Positions 40,500 through 53,700 of a stretch of 64,000 nucleotides of DNA are shown piece by piece. Made by a program: the position numbers and the translations under genes. The stretch is from Ceratothoa steindachneri (lineage: Eukaryota > Arthropoda > Malacostraca > Isopoda > Cymothoidae). The notes under the pieces are model-generated. The model worked only from the letters and a program-made list of their open reading frames with translations, made no database searches and was not told the origin of the DNA. Where the stretch lies: NCBI GenBank assembly GCA_963969495.1, contig OZ018326.1, positions 155,808,900 through 155,872,899 of the forward strand, read 5' to 3'. Every line of letters starts with the position of its first letter. Positions within the stretch are counted from its first letter, which is position 1.

Positions 40500-42164
40500 T
40501 GGGACAAAACTTTAAAAATGAAAATTATAATGTTATTTCCGATTTCTCCTCGCATGGATGTTTTAAATTTGAATGGTCCACATTTCTATAGTAAAAACGA
40601 ATCTTGTGTTTCTAATAACAAAACAACATTCTACGTAAGATTTTTTTCCTTGCGTATATCACTTGAAACTAAAAAATTACTAGTCGATAAGCATGGTTTA
40701 AAACTAGAACTATCAAAGCATTCCTCAATTAATGTCGAGTTTGGGCTGACAAAATAACTGAATTTCTTGTTTTATTCGAACGATTCACAAACTTTTTAAT
40801 ACTATTTGTGTACGATTCTTTAGGTTGAAGTAAAAAAGATAGACTCTAGTTTTCACCTCATTCTGTGTTGTCAGAATTCGTTAATCAAAATTGTGTAAAC
40901 TCCGGCATAGATGATAATCAGATGGAGCAAAGTCTGGGAAATAAAAAGGATGTGAGAGTTGTACCCAGCCATGGTATCCAGTCTCTTCAAATGTTATAGA
41001 AATGAAATAGATATTATACGGTTCTAAACGATTCTATAATTACGATAGAGGGTAAAGAAGTAGATGACGAAAAAAAAAATTTTAATATTGAAACAAAGTT
41101 GAAGTGAGTTACATAACGAATTGTTGAGACGCGAAATGAAAAAAAATTAAAATACAATTAAGTTCAAGGAATGAAATTAGTGGTAGATCAAACAAGAATA
41201 TATAGCATATATAGATGTATAGGTTTAATTTAAAGATAATTGTTTATAAATAATATCGGGACAATTGGGGAAAAGCAATGTGTTCTTGTTACTAGAATGT
41301 GTTCGGATTAAATTTTCGGATTGTAGAAAAATAATGAGAAAATTAACTATTTGACCAAACGAAGGAATGAATAATACTATAGAGAACGATAATGATAATG
41401 ATGTTTAAGGTTTTTGAGAAATGGATAGTCGTATAAATAGTTCGGTGAAAACATACCGTTGTTATTTTGCTCTGGTGATTGAGGTATCTCTTGCATTATT
41501 TCTTTTTTCTCAATCTCTTTTTGTATGTCTTTATACTTCAACAATTCCTTGCTTTTTTATATACTCTGTTTATATAAATTCTATTTTTTATTTATTTATT
41601 TATGTTGTTTCTTCGTTGTTTTTTATTATTATAATTTTTTCCCCTTACTTGATAGCTTTTTCTTAAACATATATATTTATGTATCTATTCAATCTATTCT
41701 GATCCATTCACTTATACATTGGTTTCTACTTGCCCATATAGATACATATTGTTCGTATATATTTAATCTATATATACCTTCATACATACTCTTACGTGTA
41801 TAATTCTATAAATCAATATATACATATATTCACACAAACTCATACATATACAATCTATTTACTTATAGTTCCATACATACATTCAAACATACATTCATAT
41901 ATACATATCTATTTACATTATATAAACATATTTTATACAACTGGTAACACTCTTAGGTATTCAAGCCTTTATTTTATAGTTGTTGCTGAATTAACTTCAT
42001 TGTCTAGTTATTCTTGAAAAGTGGCAACATAAGTAATTTAAGACAAGTTAACATATTCATTAACTTAACTTGACATTATTGAGATAACTCTATATATTTT
42101 AAGGATTTAAGTCATAAGATGAATAGGAGTTGAAGATACTATACAGTAGAGAGATGAGGCAGCT
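40500..42164. other. AT-rich, partly low-complexity region
   Basis: No gene recognised. 41,530-41,930 is simple pyrimidine/AT-rich sequence (TATATACAT, CATACATA types) whose frames are composition artefacts. The frame at 40416-40757 (113 codons) has no recognisable family. Confidence 0.5.
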
Positions 42165-44056
42165 GACTTGCGGCACTTCAGCCTCGAGGCTGAATCCCGG
42201 TCCCTTGTGTGCCTCGATCTGTATCTACGCTCTTCTTTCCATCACATAGTCGCAGAGGATCGTTTCAATGACTGTGTTTTGCCGAAGGCTTACGATCTTG
42301 AATTGCAGTCCCCTCAGCCAAAACTTGTCAAAGGCCTTCTGTACGTCTCTGAGGAGTACGTCAACGTACTTTCCCGCTGCCCTGGATTTGGCTAGTTTTC
42401 TGAGAGGAGTGCGAGCGCAGTGTTGGTTTCTCTTCTTCTACGGAATCCGTGCTGCTGCTGGTTAAGCGCTTCGTTTTCAGCTAGCTGGCTCTGTAGCCTG
42501 TTAGCAATGATCTTTTCCAAGATTTTGCTTAGGAATTCCGGGAGGGAGATTGGCATGTAGCTTAGAAGCTGGTCAGGAGGTCTGTTCCTCTTTGGAATGA
42601 ATATAACCTTTGCAAGTTTAAACGCATCGGAGAAGTAGCCGGTGTTCATGGCTGCGTTCATTATATTCAAGATTCGCTGGTGCACTTGCGGTGGAGCGTT
42701 GGTTACGTGTGCTTTTGTTATTCCTGACCAGCCTGGAGCCTTTTGTTTGAAGGTTTTGATGGCATCAGCAGGTTCCTGCATAGTTATTTCCCTTCAGTGA
42801 CCCGCCATCTCCCTTTCTTCAGAGACGTGCGGGTATGGGTAGGTCCACTCAATAACTTCATTTAGCTCGTCAATGATCTCGCCCTTAAACTCTAAGTAGA
42901 AGTCTTCGTTGTCCTCTAGTGTTATTGAGAAGACTTTTCTCTAGGGCTTCCTGAACCGTACCTTGAGTTCTTCTGGTTCCTCGATGTACGATTTGGTCTC
43001 CTTGATTCTTGTTTTTCCCCTTGTGTTAGTTCCTCTGAGTCTCGTTTATCTATCTCCAGAATTTATTGGGATTGTTTTCTTCCTCAATATTTTCTAGGAG
43101 CTTTTCGCATATCTCTGTCTGTTTTTCTCTGATTATTCGTTTTAGTTCAGCTTCGAGGCGACGCATCCCGGCCATTAATTCCCTGCACGTTCCTGAACGT
43201 CTCAACCGATCATAGAGTTCCCTATGTTCCCTAATATATTTCTCATCTCTTTTGTCTATCTTGGCTGAGGGAGCGTTATGTATGATGTTGGCGGGACGCT
43301 CTACCTGTCTGCCCTGATGATCGAGTCTGTCAAGAGCTCTAGCTTTTCATCTATATTTTCGAAAATTGCCTTACTCTGATCTGCTGGCTCGTATTCTCTC
43401 AGTATTTCTCGGTATCTCTCCCAATTGGCTCGGGCGAAGGTCTTTCTTGTTTGTACCGGGATCTGAATGGACGCGAGGGAAATGGATGTGAGTACAGGGA
43501 TGTGGTCGCTCGGGACAGGCGGTCCTGGAGTGCTATGATGGTTGAATGGGAAGTTGAAGATGGTCAGAATTATGTCTATCCTCGTCGCTGAGCGTAATGT
43601 TACATATGTCAGGAAGTCAGGTGCGATTCTCTCTACTGTGTCTCGGTCCAATAAGAGTTGCAGATTCCTGCCTCTTTCGTTAGTCCTGGTGTATCCTGCT
43701 AATCCCAGGTTAGCGTTTAGGTATCCTCCGAGAAAGACTTTTCTCTGGTGACCAAATAGTGTGTTGAAATTGTATAGGGGTAGGTACTTTCTCCTTGGAG
43801 GCTGGTACCCTGCCGCAACCAAAAGGTCCCCGATAAGAGTCGGGATCGCTATCGGAACTCTAAATACATAGGGATGACTTCTACATCCTTGTCGCGTATG
43901 TTGACGATGCACCTCCAGGACGGGGTTATTAAGCGACATGCCGCAACGCATCATACGCCAATTACAAGAGAAATGCTCACCCAAAACTCCCCCATCATCT
44001 CCCGTGATCCTGACCGCTGAAGACTCCGAATGACCGAGGCAGTTATGATCTCCCAA
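42165..44056 (-). pseudogene. LINE-A copy 4 (endonuclease to RT motif B), 3'-truncated
   Basis: Longest frame 44056-43301 (251 codons): AAGYQPPRRKYLPLYNF, GGYLNANLGLAGY (Asp of the family's GGDLNA replaced by Tyr), TRIDIILTIFNFPFNHHS, PVPSDHIPVLTSIS, then the linker ARANWERYREIL. The linker and RT fingers continue with frameshifts; 42781-42392 gives IKTFKQKAPGWSG, MNTGYFSDAFKLAKVIFIPK, SYMPISLPEF and QHGFRRRRETNTALAL. Another frame gives VQKAFDKFW and EVPQVSCL near 42,165, where similarity stops. The catalytic xADD block and C-terminus are missing. The first about 65 codons do not align well with the family. Confidence 0.82.
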
Positions 44057-44307
44057 CGCAGACCTTTAATCAATACACAACTCCAGCCAGAGACTATCCT
44101 CCTAACGACTTGCCGCTAGAATTTGCAACGCCCTCACTTGAAACCATAATATTTCTAAACCTCCTTTTCCTCCTTTTTTATACCCAACATCAATTTTTTG
44201 TTCTCGAACATATTTTTAAACATAAATCTATCCATGTATTTTTCGAGTTACTTGATTGGTCCGTTTTCTTACGGTAGTGTTCAAACATATTCAATCTATT
44301 TTCCTGT

Positions 44308-45505
<1,198 letters not shown>

Positions 45506-45509
45506 TCCT

Positions 45510-46620
45510 GGAAAAAGATAATATAAAGAAAAGTTAAATGTGTACCATTTTTTTTTTTTTACATAAGGGCCATCAGTATCACGACAGTATTGGAGTCTGT
45601 GCCTCCAGCCTTCTAAGCCTTGCCTGTAAAATTGAGCATTATCTGAATGAACTCAGGTTGTCGTTCCTCTTTTCACCTCTTCTAATGATGAAAAAAGAGT
45701 CCCCTCCAGGTGCTTCTTTAAATTTAGGAATAGAACAAAGTCAGAGGGAGCTACTAAGTCTGGACTTTAAGGAGGGCGGGAGAGAGCAATTCCCATCTCG
45801 AATCTCTCAGTTTTGCCCTTACAAGTCGTGATGAATGAGCCGGAGCGTTATCGTGATGGAACAAAACTCTGTCATGAAATTTTCCTTATCGTTTTTTTTT
45901 AATTGCTTGATGTAATTTTCCCAGAACTTGTTCATAATAGATTGCATTTACAGTTCTTTGTCCTTCCAGGCAATCTATTAGCAAAACACCTTCAGAATCC
46001 CCCCAAATCCCAAATTGTTTCCAAAATCTTTGCCACAGATCTTTCAGCTTTTCTTTTGATGGGTCCATTGACCCCCTCGGCAACCATTGCTTAGATTGCT
46101 GTTTGTCTTCAGGATCATACAACTACATTTCATCTCCAGTCACAATTCTTTGCAAAATTCGTCTGGATTAGCATCCCACTTGTTTAAAGTTTGAATTGAC
46201 AGAGTGGCCCTCATTTCAAGCTGATGATCCGCAACAACTTTGGCACCCACTGGGCAGAAAGCTTACTCAAGTATAGATAGTCTTTTAAAATTGAATGAGT
46301 CGATCCTACCGATATGGCTAGATTGCCAGCTATAAATTCGACACAATATCGACGATCTTCCTCTACTAGTTCTCTCACACGACGGATGTTTTCATTGTTG
46401 TTGGAGGTTGAATGTCTTCAACTTCAAATGCAATATTCGATTCCCTCCAGACCATTTGAAACCCGATTTATCCATTTATAAAGAGATGTCTTCTTGAGAT
46501 CAGTTTCTCTATAAACCTTTGTTATAGTTTCAACAATATCACTTTTCTTCCAACCCAGTTTCACTCAAAATTTGATATTGCATCTGACTTCAATTTTTTG
46601 CTTTTCCATGTTGCTCTTGA
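45510..46620 (-). pseudogene. mariner transposase, nearly full length, decayed
   Basis: On the - strand from about 46,615: MEKQKIEVRCNIKF, KTSLYKWINRVSNG, RRVRELVEEDRRYCVEFIA, AISVGSTHSILKDYLYLS and AQWVPKLL (the paired helix-turn-helix DNA-binding region). Then the catalytic domain: TGDE (first Asp) leading into LYDPEDKQQSKQW, a GVLLIDCLEGQRTVNAIYY block (46,122-45,886), FHHDNAPAHSS (second Asp) and, one frame over, SPDLVAPSDFVLF (third Asp), then LNLKKHL. At least five stops and one or two frameshifts. Typical mariner length of about 340 codons. Inverted-repeat ends not identified. Confidence 0.88.
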
Positions 46621-47685
46621 GGGTGTATAACTGTAAATGATTTAACTTTGACAAATTTTGCTTTTAAATGTTTATGTTTTTACAGAATGCTGCAAGAATG
46701 TTTCTGAGTGGAAATTTTTAATCACGAATTATTTTGTGCCTTTTCACGTGAAGGGGAAATATTTTGGGGGAACTTTTTGAAAACTGGTATTTTCTCATTT
46801 CAGTTTATTGTTAAGTTCTGCTGAAATTAGTCAATTCGGTTTTTTTTTCAAGTTACGCATCGTGGTTGATTTTTCATTTTCGTAAGTCTCCATGTTCTTT
46901 ATTTTTATTTTAGCGCTCACTCCTTATGCAAAGATGAATGTTTACTCGCCGCTTTCTAATCTCATAATGAAGCTTGGAAATCTTGCATTAATTGTACGTT
47001 ACTCTGTTTACCAAAAGTTTATTTTAGATATGTCTTGGTTATCCACTACTTTCTCTGCTATTCTCCTTGTTCTTTTTCTAATATTTTATTTATTGGATCT
47101 ATTCTCGTTTCTTGATGTAAATATTCATCCTGCCACATCTCTTCTTCTTCCTGTAATTATACATGTATGTGCACTTGTTTTTGCAATCTATATATATTCA
47201 ATTTATGTGTTTTTGACATACAGAAAATGATAGAGGCTGAGTAAATGAAGGCTTCCCTTATCATCCCATGTTAGTTTTTTCTTGTGTTGTTTTTTCAGAA
47301 GTTTCTGAATGTGTAAACAATTCTGACTACCTGTTTTGCTCTTCTTATCCTCATTGTTACGTACCTCCTCTACTTGGTTAGTGTGATCATCATTTTGCGC
47401 ACATTACATCCCGTCGGGTAGGGACTATTTGAATTTTCCATCATTGGCCCGGATCTTCCATTGGGACTCGTATTCATTAATTCTTCTTACTTTTTCTGCA
47501 GTCATGCGAAATTATATCTTTGCGTTCTGTGTGGAAATTATATGATTTTACTGATATTTGCGTATTGCATGTTAAGACAAGAGCCCGACCCTGTATTGAG
47601 TACATGGTCGTGCTTAGGCATCCTCTTTTGAGAGTCCAGCCCGGATGAAAAATTTCGGCCCCACCATTAATCCGATACTTAAATA
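46621..47685. other. Unassigned AT-rich region
   Basis: The + frame at 46892-47230 (112 codons) is Leu/Ile/Phe-rich with apparent membrane-like segments, but lies in T-rich DNA and overlaps nothing recognisable; it is probably compositional. The region may contain the end of LINE-A copy 5. Confidence 0.4.
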
Positions 47686-47689
47686 TGTA

Positions 47690-48470
47690 GGCGTTCCTCT
47701 CTATGAGGTAATCACAGAGAATCTTTTCTATTTTTTCATTTAGTCCCAGTTGAAGAATTTTATATTACATACTACTTTGCCAGACTTTATCAACTGTATT
47801 CGAAATTGAGACATAGTAAAGATGTAAGCGTAACTTCCCTTAGTTTTAGCTTGATTATAGGAATCGCCTTTTCTTTGCTACTCATCTTCCTGAAGTCGTA
47901 TTGTTGGTTGTTATAGAAGGAGTTCTCTTCCATTTGTTTCACGAGCCTTCGGTTAAGAATTTTCTCGAAGAGCTTCGCGTCAAATTCCATAAGTTAGATT
48001 GGCCTGTCGCTTTCTTTGCTTGTGGAAAGTTTCCCCGGCTTGGCTATGAATATCTTCTTAGGAGCTTTGCAACCAATTGGATAGTAGTTGGAGTTTATGC
48101 AGCCATTAAGGTGTTCTTAATTCCTTCAACAATGAATCTTGGAGTCGGGTATAGTTTAGTTAATCCCTAGTGGCCCCGCTCTTTCTGTTTGAAAGAGTAG
48201 ACGACGCTTTCTATTTTTTCTTCTGTAATTAAGTTTCTCCTTTAATCCACCTGGTGGTTAGAATGAATCCTTTAACGTTTTCATTTAGATCGTTGATTAT
48301 TATTCTACCTACAAACTCTATAATGAACTCTTCATTCTCCTTGCTGATAATAAAAATGTGTTTCCAATGTTCGCGGAAGATTTGTTTAATGTCTTCCTCT
48401 TCTGTTTCGATTTACTCCTCTTTTCTCTCATTTTATTACGTGGTAGTAGTCTTTTCATCCTCTTTACGAT
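47690..48470 (-). pseudogene. LINE-A-related copy 5 (RT finger-palm part)
   Basis: - strand pieces: IFREHWKHIFIISKENEEF and INDLNENVKG (about 48,390-48,260), then AKLFEKILNRRLVKQM, YNNQQYDFRK (47,990-47,900), then KVWQSSM, YKILQLGLNEKIEKILCDYL and ERNAY (about 47,790-47,690). These line up in order with copy 3 (ALFREHWRNF, NNRLSKFLDDN, KVWQRR, LGMNNKIETILCDYVMERRAY). Several stops and frameshifts. Truncated on both sides. Confidence 0.7.
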
Positions 48471-48756
48471 TTTTCCGAACTCATTGGGTTAAACCTCATC
48501 AGTTAATTCTTCGATTGCTTCAACCTATCTTTTTTTGCTGTTTTCTTATGAGTTACACAAGTTCTTTTATCCAAGGCATTATTCTAAAATTGGCCTTGAA
48601 TATCTTCTTATTCTATATTTCTGGTATGTTTCTTCTAGATGACGATGTCAAGTTTTCATGTATGCTGTTCATCTATATCTTGAGAAGTTTGGTATGAGGT
48701 TTGAGGAATTGTTGCATTGTGTGTTACCCGCGGCGGCGTCCAGCTGCTGTAAATCT

Positions 48757-49340
48757 TTATCTATTTCTATTAGGTTTGCATCTTCGAGTTGTGGCAGTAT
48801 TAATTTTGTGTGTTACTTTGCGTAGTAATTCCTTTAGATTATTTTCGTAGAAGGACAAATCGCCCGAATGCATGACGCCAACATTTGATTCGAGCAAAGT
48901 AATATAGTTTTGTTTCTGTACACCTCTAACAAATCTAAAATAGAAATTTGCACCCACCAGGATGGAAATATCAATATTGTTTAATTCATAGATGGATCTC
49001 CTAATTTTTAAATTTATGAGCTTATTCTTAGCCCACTTCAGTACAATCATATTGGTGAAGTTTGGTAAGTTTTCGATAACCAATGCCTGAGCTGGTTTAT
49101 GATTAATATTAACCTTAAGTTATACATCATCATATATTTTTAACTTGCCCTTACACTCAAAACTGCTTATTCATATTTTAACATTGCTAACGGCCAGCAA
49201 ACCTAGTTTTTGGACCAACTCTGTATTCATAAAGGTCTTTCTGGAACCCTGGTCATATAACACCTTGGCCTTGGTATATCACTTAGAACCCACTAGCTTA
49301 ACCAAGCAATGAACAATGCAACAACGGATTGACTATTGGA
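48757..49340 (-). pseudogene. BEL/Pao retrotransposon protease (DUF1758-type) remnant
   Basis: - strand order: KVLYDQGSRKTFMNTELVQK and LGLLAVSN (about 49,270-49,180), where the DQGS is the aspartic-protease active-site motif as found in Pao proteins, then FECKGKLKIYDD, AQALVIENLPNFTNM (49,083 onward), NNIDISILVGANFYFRF and VGVMHSGDLS. The I-L-V/I-G-A-N/D-F/Y-Y-x-F and W/V-x-x-S-G blocks are diagnostic of that domain. Only this part survives; no LTRs seen. Confidence 0.72.
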
Positions 49341-51010
49341 AATTAAAACCTTCGTTTCTCTACCATTTCATCTTTAGTGTTCGAGAAAAACATAGGCTAA
49401 AACAGTGATGGCGAACCACAATGGAGTGAAAATTACAGCGTTGTTAAGCATAACAAAAGGGCACTTTGTTCCATTTACAAGGAGTCTATTATTGCGGGCT
49501 CATATAATATTAAGCGCCATTTTGAAAGCAATCATTTTCAAAGCATTAGATGTTTCTCCTCTTCTTATGCTAATAATTTTATAGTTTGACCAATATAATA
49601 TTTTGCATGATCCTTACATGGAACTTTATATATACAGCCTTGAGTGTCGAGAGCAGTGTGTTTTTATCAATAAACCAGGCAATGGCTTCGCTACTAAGAT
49701 TAAAATTTAAAATCTAAAAAAAAGCAGCCATGGTTAAAATTTTATAAAATTTTCTGAACTTCGCCAATTATAAAACTTTTAAAAAAGAACTCTTAAACTA
49801 AATTTTCCCCCTTTCAAAATAGCACGTTACTAAAATATAGTTATAGAAGAAGATATTAAAAATTTCACAAAATTTCGATACCTATATTTATTTCTGAACT
49901 TCACCATTTTGTTTTTGATATAAAGGAATTATTAGAAATAACTTTGATAAAAAAACATAAGTCATAACCAAACTAAGATGAAATTAATATTCAAATAATC
50001 AAAAAAATCCCTTTCTTAAATTTTAGAGTTAGTGATGACTTCTGAACTTCACCATTTGTAATTCTTTGGGTTTTAAAAATTTCTCAAAATTTTGATACTT
50101 ATATTTATTCCTGAACTTCACCATTTTGTCTTTTGATATTATAAAAAAAATATTAAAAATAACTTTGATAAAAAACAAGTCATAACCAAAATAAGATGAA
50201 ATTAATATTCAAATAATCAAAAAAATTATCTTCTTAAATTATAGTTAGTAATGATGATGATGATGATTTCTAATTTTGGTATCATAATTAAAAGCTTGAA
50301 ATATTTTTCAAGGAGAGGAAGTTTATGCTGAAAGGTAAGGAGAGTATGTTTGATGGTTGATGAGAGATTTCTTTAGTGGTTGAATAAAAAGATTTTTGGC
50401 TTATCTAAACCATGCTTTCAGAATTTCCTCTTGGTACTATAGATCTTTCGTAATAGTTTCTATTAGGTCTATTTCCAAATTGCTTTCCCACACCACAACA
50501 CAAAACCCACAATGTTTCACTCTTAGTTTTAACCTGATTATGTTAAATTCTAGAAAGCAATATACAAATCGATGTCCGTCCACTCTCTGAAAATTGAGTA
50601 AATCTTGATTCGTCAGAAAAAGAATTATGTTGAGCAATCCCGTTAATATCTACTCTTAACAATTACCACAACTGAAAACAGCAAAATATCTTGTAGCACT
50701 TCATTGTCTTTTTGGTATATTTGCAGCCATCTCCGAAATGCGCCTCTCAACCGTCTTGGCATAAGCAGGTATATCTTTTATTCTAGAAACAATGGACTTT
50801 ATTGCGAAGATCATCAAGCAACATAGCAGCAACTGTGTAAAGCGCTTTTTATATAATCACCATCAGTAAATAGCTTGCCAGATGTAGCCATTCATTGTGC
50901 ACATTTTGTTGCTTTCATTTGATTTGGTTTTGCAACCAACAGGATTTTTTCCAGAGGTTGTCTGCATTCCAAATGAGGAGGACGCGTTTTTGATAGCTTT
51001 AGTCTTATCC
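49341..51010. other. AT-rich region with a tandem duplication
   Basis: A segment of about 175 bp (49,860-50,035: CTATATTTATTTCTGAACTTC, TCATAACCAAACTAAGATG) recurs at about 50,080-50,255, period about 222 bp; a weaker third TCTGAACTTCGCC lies at 49,754. A (GAT)n run is at about 50,250-50,268. No gene recognised. Confidence 0.55.
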
Positions 51011-51018
51011 GTCTAACA

Positions 51019-51435
51019 CAGGGGTCTCCAAACTGCGGCCCGCGAGGTCAGTTCATCCTGCCCGCCGCTGCACCGTGGATTCAGCAATTACAAAGCAAAT
51101 ATTGATGATATCTTAATAGCTAAACGCCAGTTTCACAAATCTCACTAACCTCTTTTGCTGCTTAGTTTGTGAGACTCGAATATGTGCGCACTGGGTTTGA
51201 TAATACTATCTTATTGCAAACGACGAGTTCTTTGATAACTTTTTGGTAAATAAATTTTTTTGTTGTCTTTATTTTTTGTGCATTTTGTATTTTTGTGTAT
51301 TGGTAAATAAATATATTGGTTGTCTTTATTTTTTGTGTATTCACTATATTGTATTGAACAAAATGATTGTGCGGCCCGCGTACGCCATTCTCTCAGTTAT
51401 CTGGCCCGCTGTGAAAAAAAGTTTGGCGACCCCTG
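51019..51435. mobile_element. hAT-type MITE, 417 bp, perfect 8-bp target duplication
   Basis: Left end CAGGGGTCTCCAAACTGCGG; right end, reverse-complemented, CAGGGGTCGCCAAACTT. Target duplication GTCTAACA at 51011-51018 and 51436-51443, identical. GCGGCCCGC occurs just inside both ends. The interior contains a direct duplication of TTGTCTTTATTTTTTGTG (about 51262 and 51321). No transposase. Confidence 0.93.
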
Positions 51436-51781
51436 GTCTAACATATGATCAACCATGTTCCGTTTCAAAATGAAGTTTTATCCTTGATATTTAATTGCCA
51501 CCAGTTTCGATCGAGAAACACATACACGTCAATCATTGTTTTTAAAAATAAACATCTGTTGTCAATGATGAATGGACGATTGTCGAACTTATTCTTTTTA
51601 GCACATGCTACTATTGTGTATTTTAAAAACTTTATAATCTGAAAAAATATATTAAAATTAATTCACCATTGCACGTGTACACATATGTACATACTCGTAT
51701 ATGTATAGCACAATCACATTAAAAATGAACTTAAAATATGACGTCAATAATGCTAGAAATGACGAGAATGTAACTTATATT

Positions 51782-52063
51782 TAGTCGCGTGACGCGACTG
51801 TATAAGCTATTATGTCGGGCCGTAGGTCGTCGGTCGGATGGTAACCATTTTACTTTTCAATGTTTTTTTGGCCATAACATCGTAAATATTTAGCTAATTC
51901 TAACGAAATTTGAAATCCTTATGTTGTCTTACATTCTCTTTCGAATGATAAAACTGACAAGGTCCTCTCAAGATTATTCCGTGAATTATTGAAAGTTTTG
52001 AAGGTCGTAAGGTCGTATAGTCAAAATAATTAGAGCACAAGACCTAGGTCTGTTGACCTTGTT
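51782..52063 (+). mobile_element. MITE-like dispersed repeat, copy C
   Basis: Starts with the perfect hairpin AGTCGCGTGACGCGACT (51783-51799) and ends CTGTTGACCTTGTTTG. The interior matches copy B. Copies A and B are at 26.5 and 31.7 kb. Confidence 0.62.
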
Positions 52064-52329
52064 TGTAACATGCCTTTAATCAGCAATTAAAAGAAAACCT
52101 ACAATTTGAAATAACGGCATATTAAAATAAATTCACCAATACACGGATGTACCTGTTACAATTACATACTAAGCAGGCACGGATCCAGGGGTGGGGCTGG
52201 GGGCGTGAAGCCATAATCCCCAAATTTGTTCTTTCATTAGCCCATAGTGAAAAGGGAAGCGACTTCATTAAGCGTCCCCCACAATGCAACGATTCAATCA
52301 TTGTGTTCAGCAAATTATTGCCGGCTATT

Positions 52330-53230
52330 GCCATCCTCCTCAAGGATGAGAGCAACTCGAACGCGACGGTGGGACTCCTACTGGTCGCTATCCGAGAGTC
52401 GCGCCTTCTGATTGGACTCGTCGTCACTGAGTCGGCTCCTCCTCACACCTTGGAGCCGAGCCGAGTACTGCAGTCTCTTACGGTCGATCTCGTCTCAGCA
52501 TACACTACGATCAGTGAGGTGGACCCTCAGACAAGGGGCAGAAAAAGGCTATGGCAGTCAAGATACTGGAGAAGATTCAGGAGACCCCAACTTCCCTTAA
52601 CCTCCTTTGGACCTTAGATGAAGCTCACTTCCATCTTGAAGGAAAGGTAAACTCGAAGACAAATGTCTTCTGGGGAATCTCCAGACCAAATGAAGTAGCC
52701 ACCAAGCCCCTACACTCCCCTAATGCACGGTATGGACTGCAATCTCAGCCAGAGGCATCATCGGACCATTCTTCTTCGAGGAATCTGGCGCGACAGTGAC
52801 AGTCACCAAGGAGCGGTATGTTGAGGTGATCAAAACCTTCAAGAGGGAGGTGCAGACCCTGTTCCAGTCGCTTATGGGGAAGTTCTGGTTCCAGCAAGAT
52901 GGAGAAAGCTCTCACACCTCAAACCTATCCCGAGATTGACGGAAAGAGAACTTTGGTGGCGTGTGATCAGTCTCAAGACTGATTTTAAATGGGCACCTCA
53001 CAGCCCAGACCTTAGCCCCCCCCCCACACCAGATTTCTTTCTCTGGGACTACTTTAAAGACAGAGTGTACGCAGGGAGACCCAGGATCATCACGCAACTC
53101 AAGGAAGCCACTAGGGAGGAGATCAGAGCCATTAGTCGGTCGGTTTGTAAGGACGTCATGGGCAACTAGTTCCAGTTGAAGGGAGTAAGAGCAGTTCATG
53201 GTTACTTCAAATATTTGTGTTCCTCGGTCA
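52330..53230 (+). pseudogene. Tc1/mariner-type transposase pseudogene
   Basis: Reading across frames: KIQETPTSLNLLWTLDEAHF and HLEGKVNSKTNVFWG (first catalytic Asp in the DEAHFHL block, near 52,615), TVWTAISARGIIGPFFFEES, TVTKERYVEVIKTF, KFWFQQDGESSHTS (second Asp, 52898-52900), then in another frame HSPDLSPPPTPDFFLWDYFK (third Asp, 53008-53010), DRVYAGRPRIITQLKEATR and SVCKDVMGN. The 110-nt distance between the last two Asp codons is not a multiple of three, so a frameshift lies between. The order matches the arthropod Tc1/mariner-like transposases with the WFQQDG motif. The N-terminal helix-turn-helix (52,330-52,560) is only weakly visible. Confidence 0.82.
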
Positions 53231-53571
53231 AATGTTGTACTTCTTCCTTTTATTTTAATCCATTAGACTATAGTTTAGAAAGGCAATTTTCTTAAGAGTT
53301 TGAATTTTTAGTTTGAGATGTTACAACTTTCGTGATATAGATATTGTCATGGCTAAAGGTTTGACATTAGTTTATCTTTAAGAGCATATTTTACTTTGGA
53401 ATTTGGTAATTGTTCGAAAAGTGACCGGCCTCTATCTATTCTGTGGATAATTCTTAATTCATTTTGCTTAAAAAGTTTTTTAATTACTGATTTTTCTTGG
53501 GCAAAATCCAAAGAAGTATATTTAAAAAAAATTAAAATAATTTCATTAAAAGTCTTGTATATTACCATATT

Positions 53572-53700
53572 GTATATTATTATTTATCTGACAAAATGTG
53601 TATATATTATTATTTACATTATTAAATGTTGTAAATTATTATTTACATGACAAAAATGTTATATATATTATTTATATGACAAAATGTTATATATTTTAGA
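53572..53700 (+). repeat. AT-rich minisatellite, unit about 29 bp
   Basis: Four imperfect units of TATATTATTATTTACATGAC followed by AAAATGT. Confidence 0.75.

Noticed and set aside
46892..47230. Hydrophobic 112-codon ORF as a membrane protein
   Set aside because: T-rich composition alone yields Leu/Phe/Ile runs; no supporting signal.
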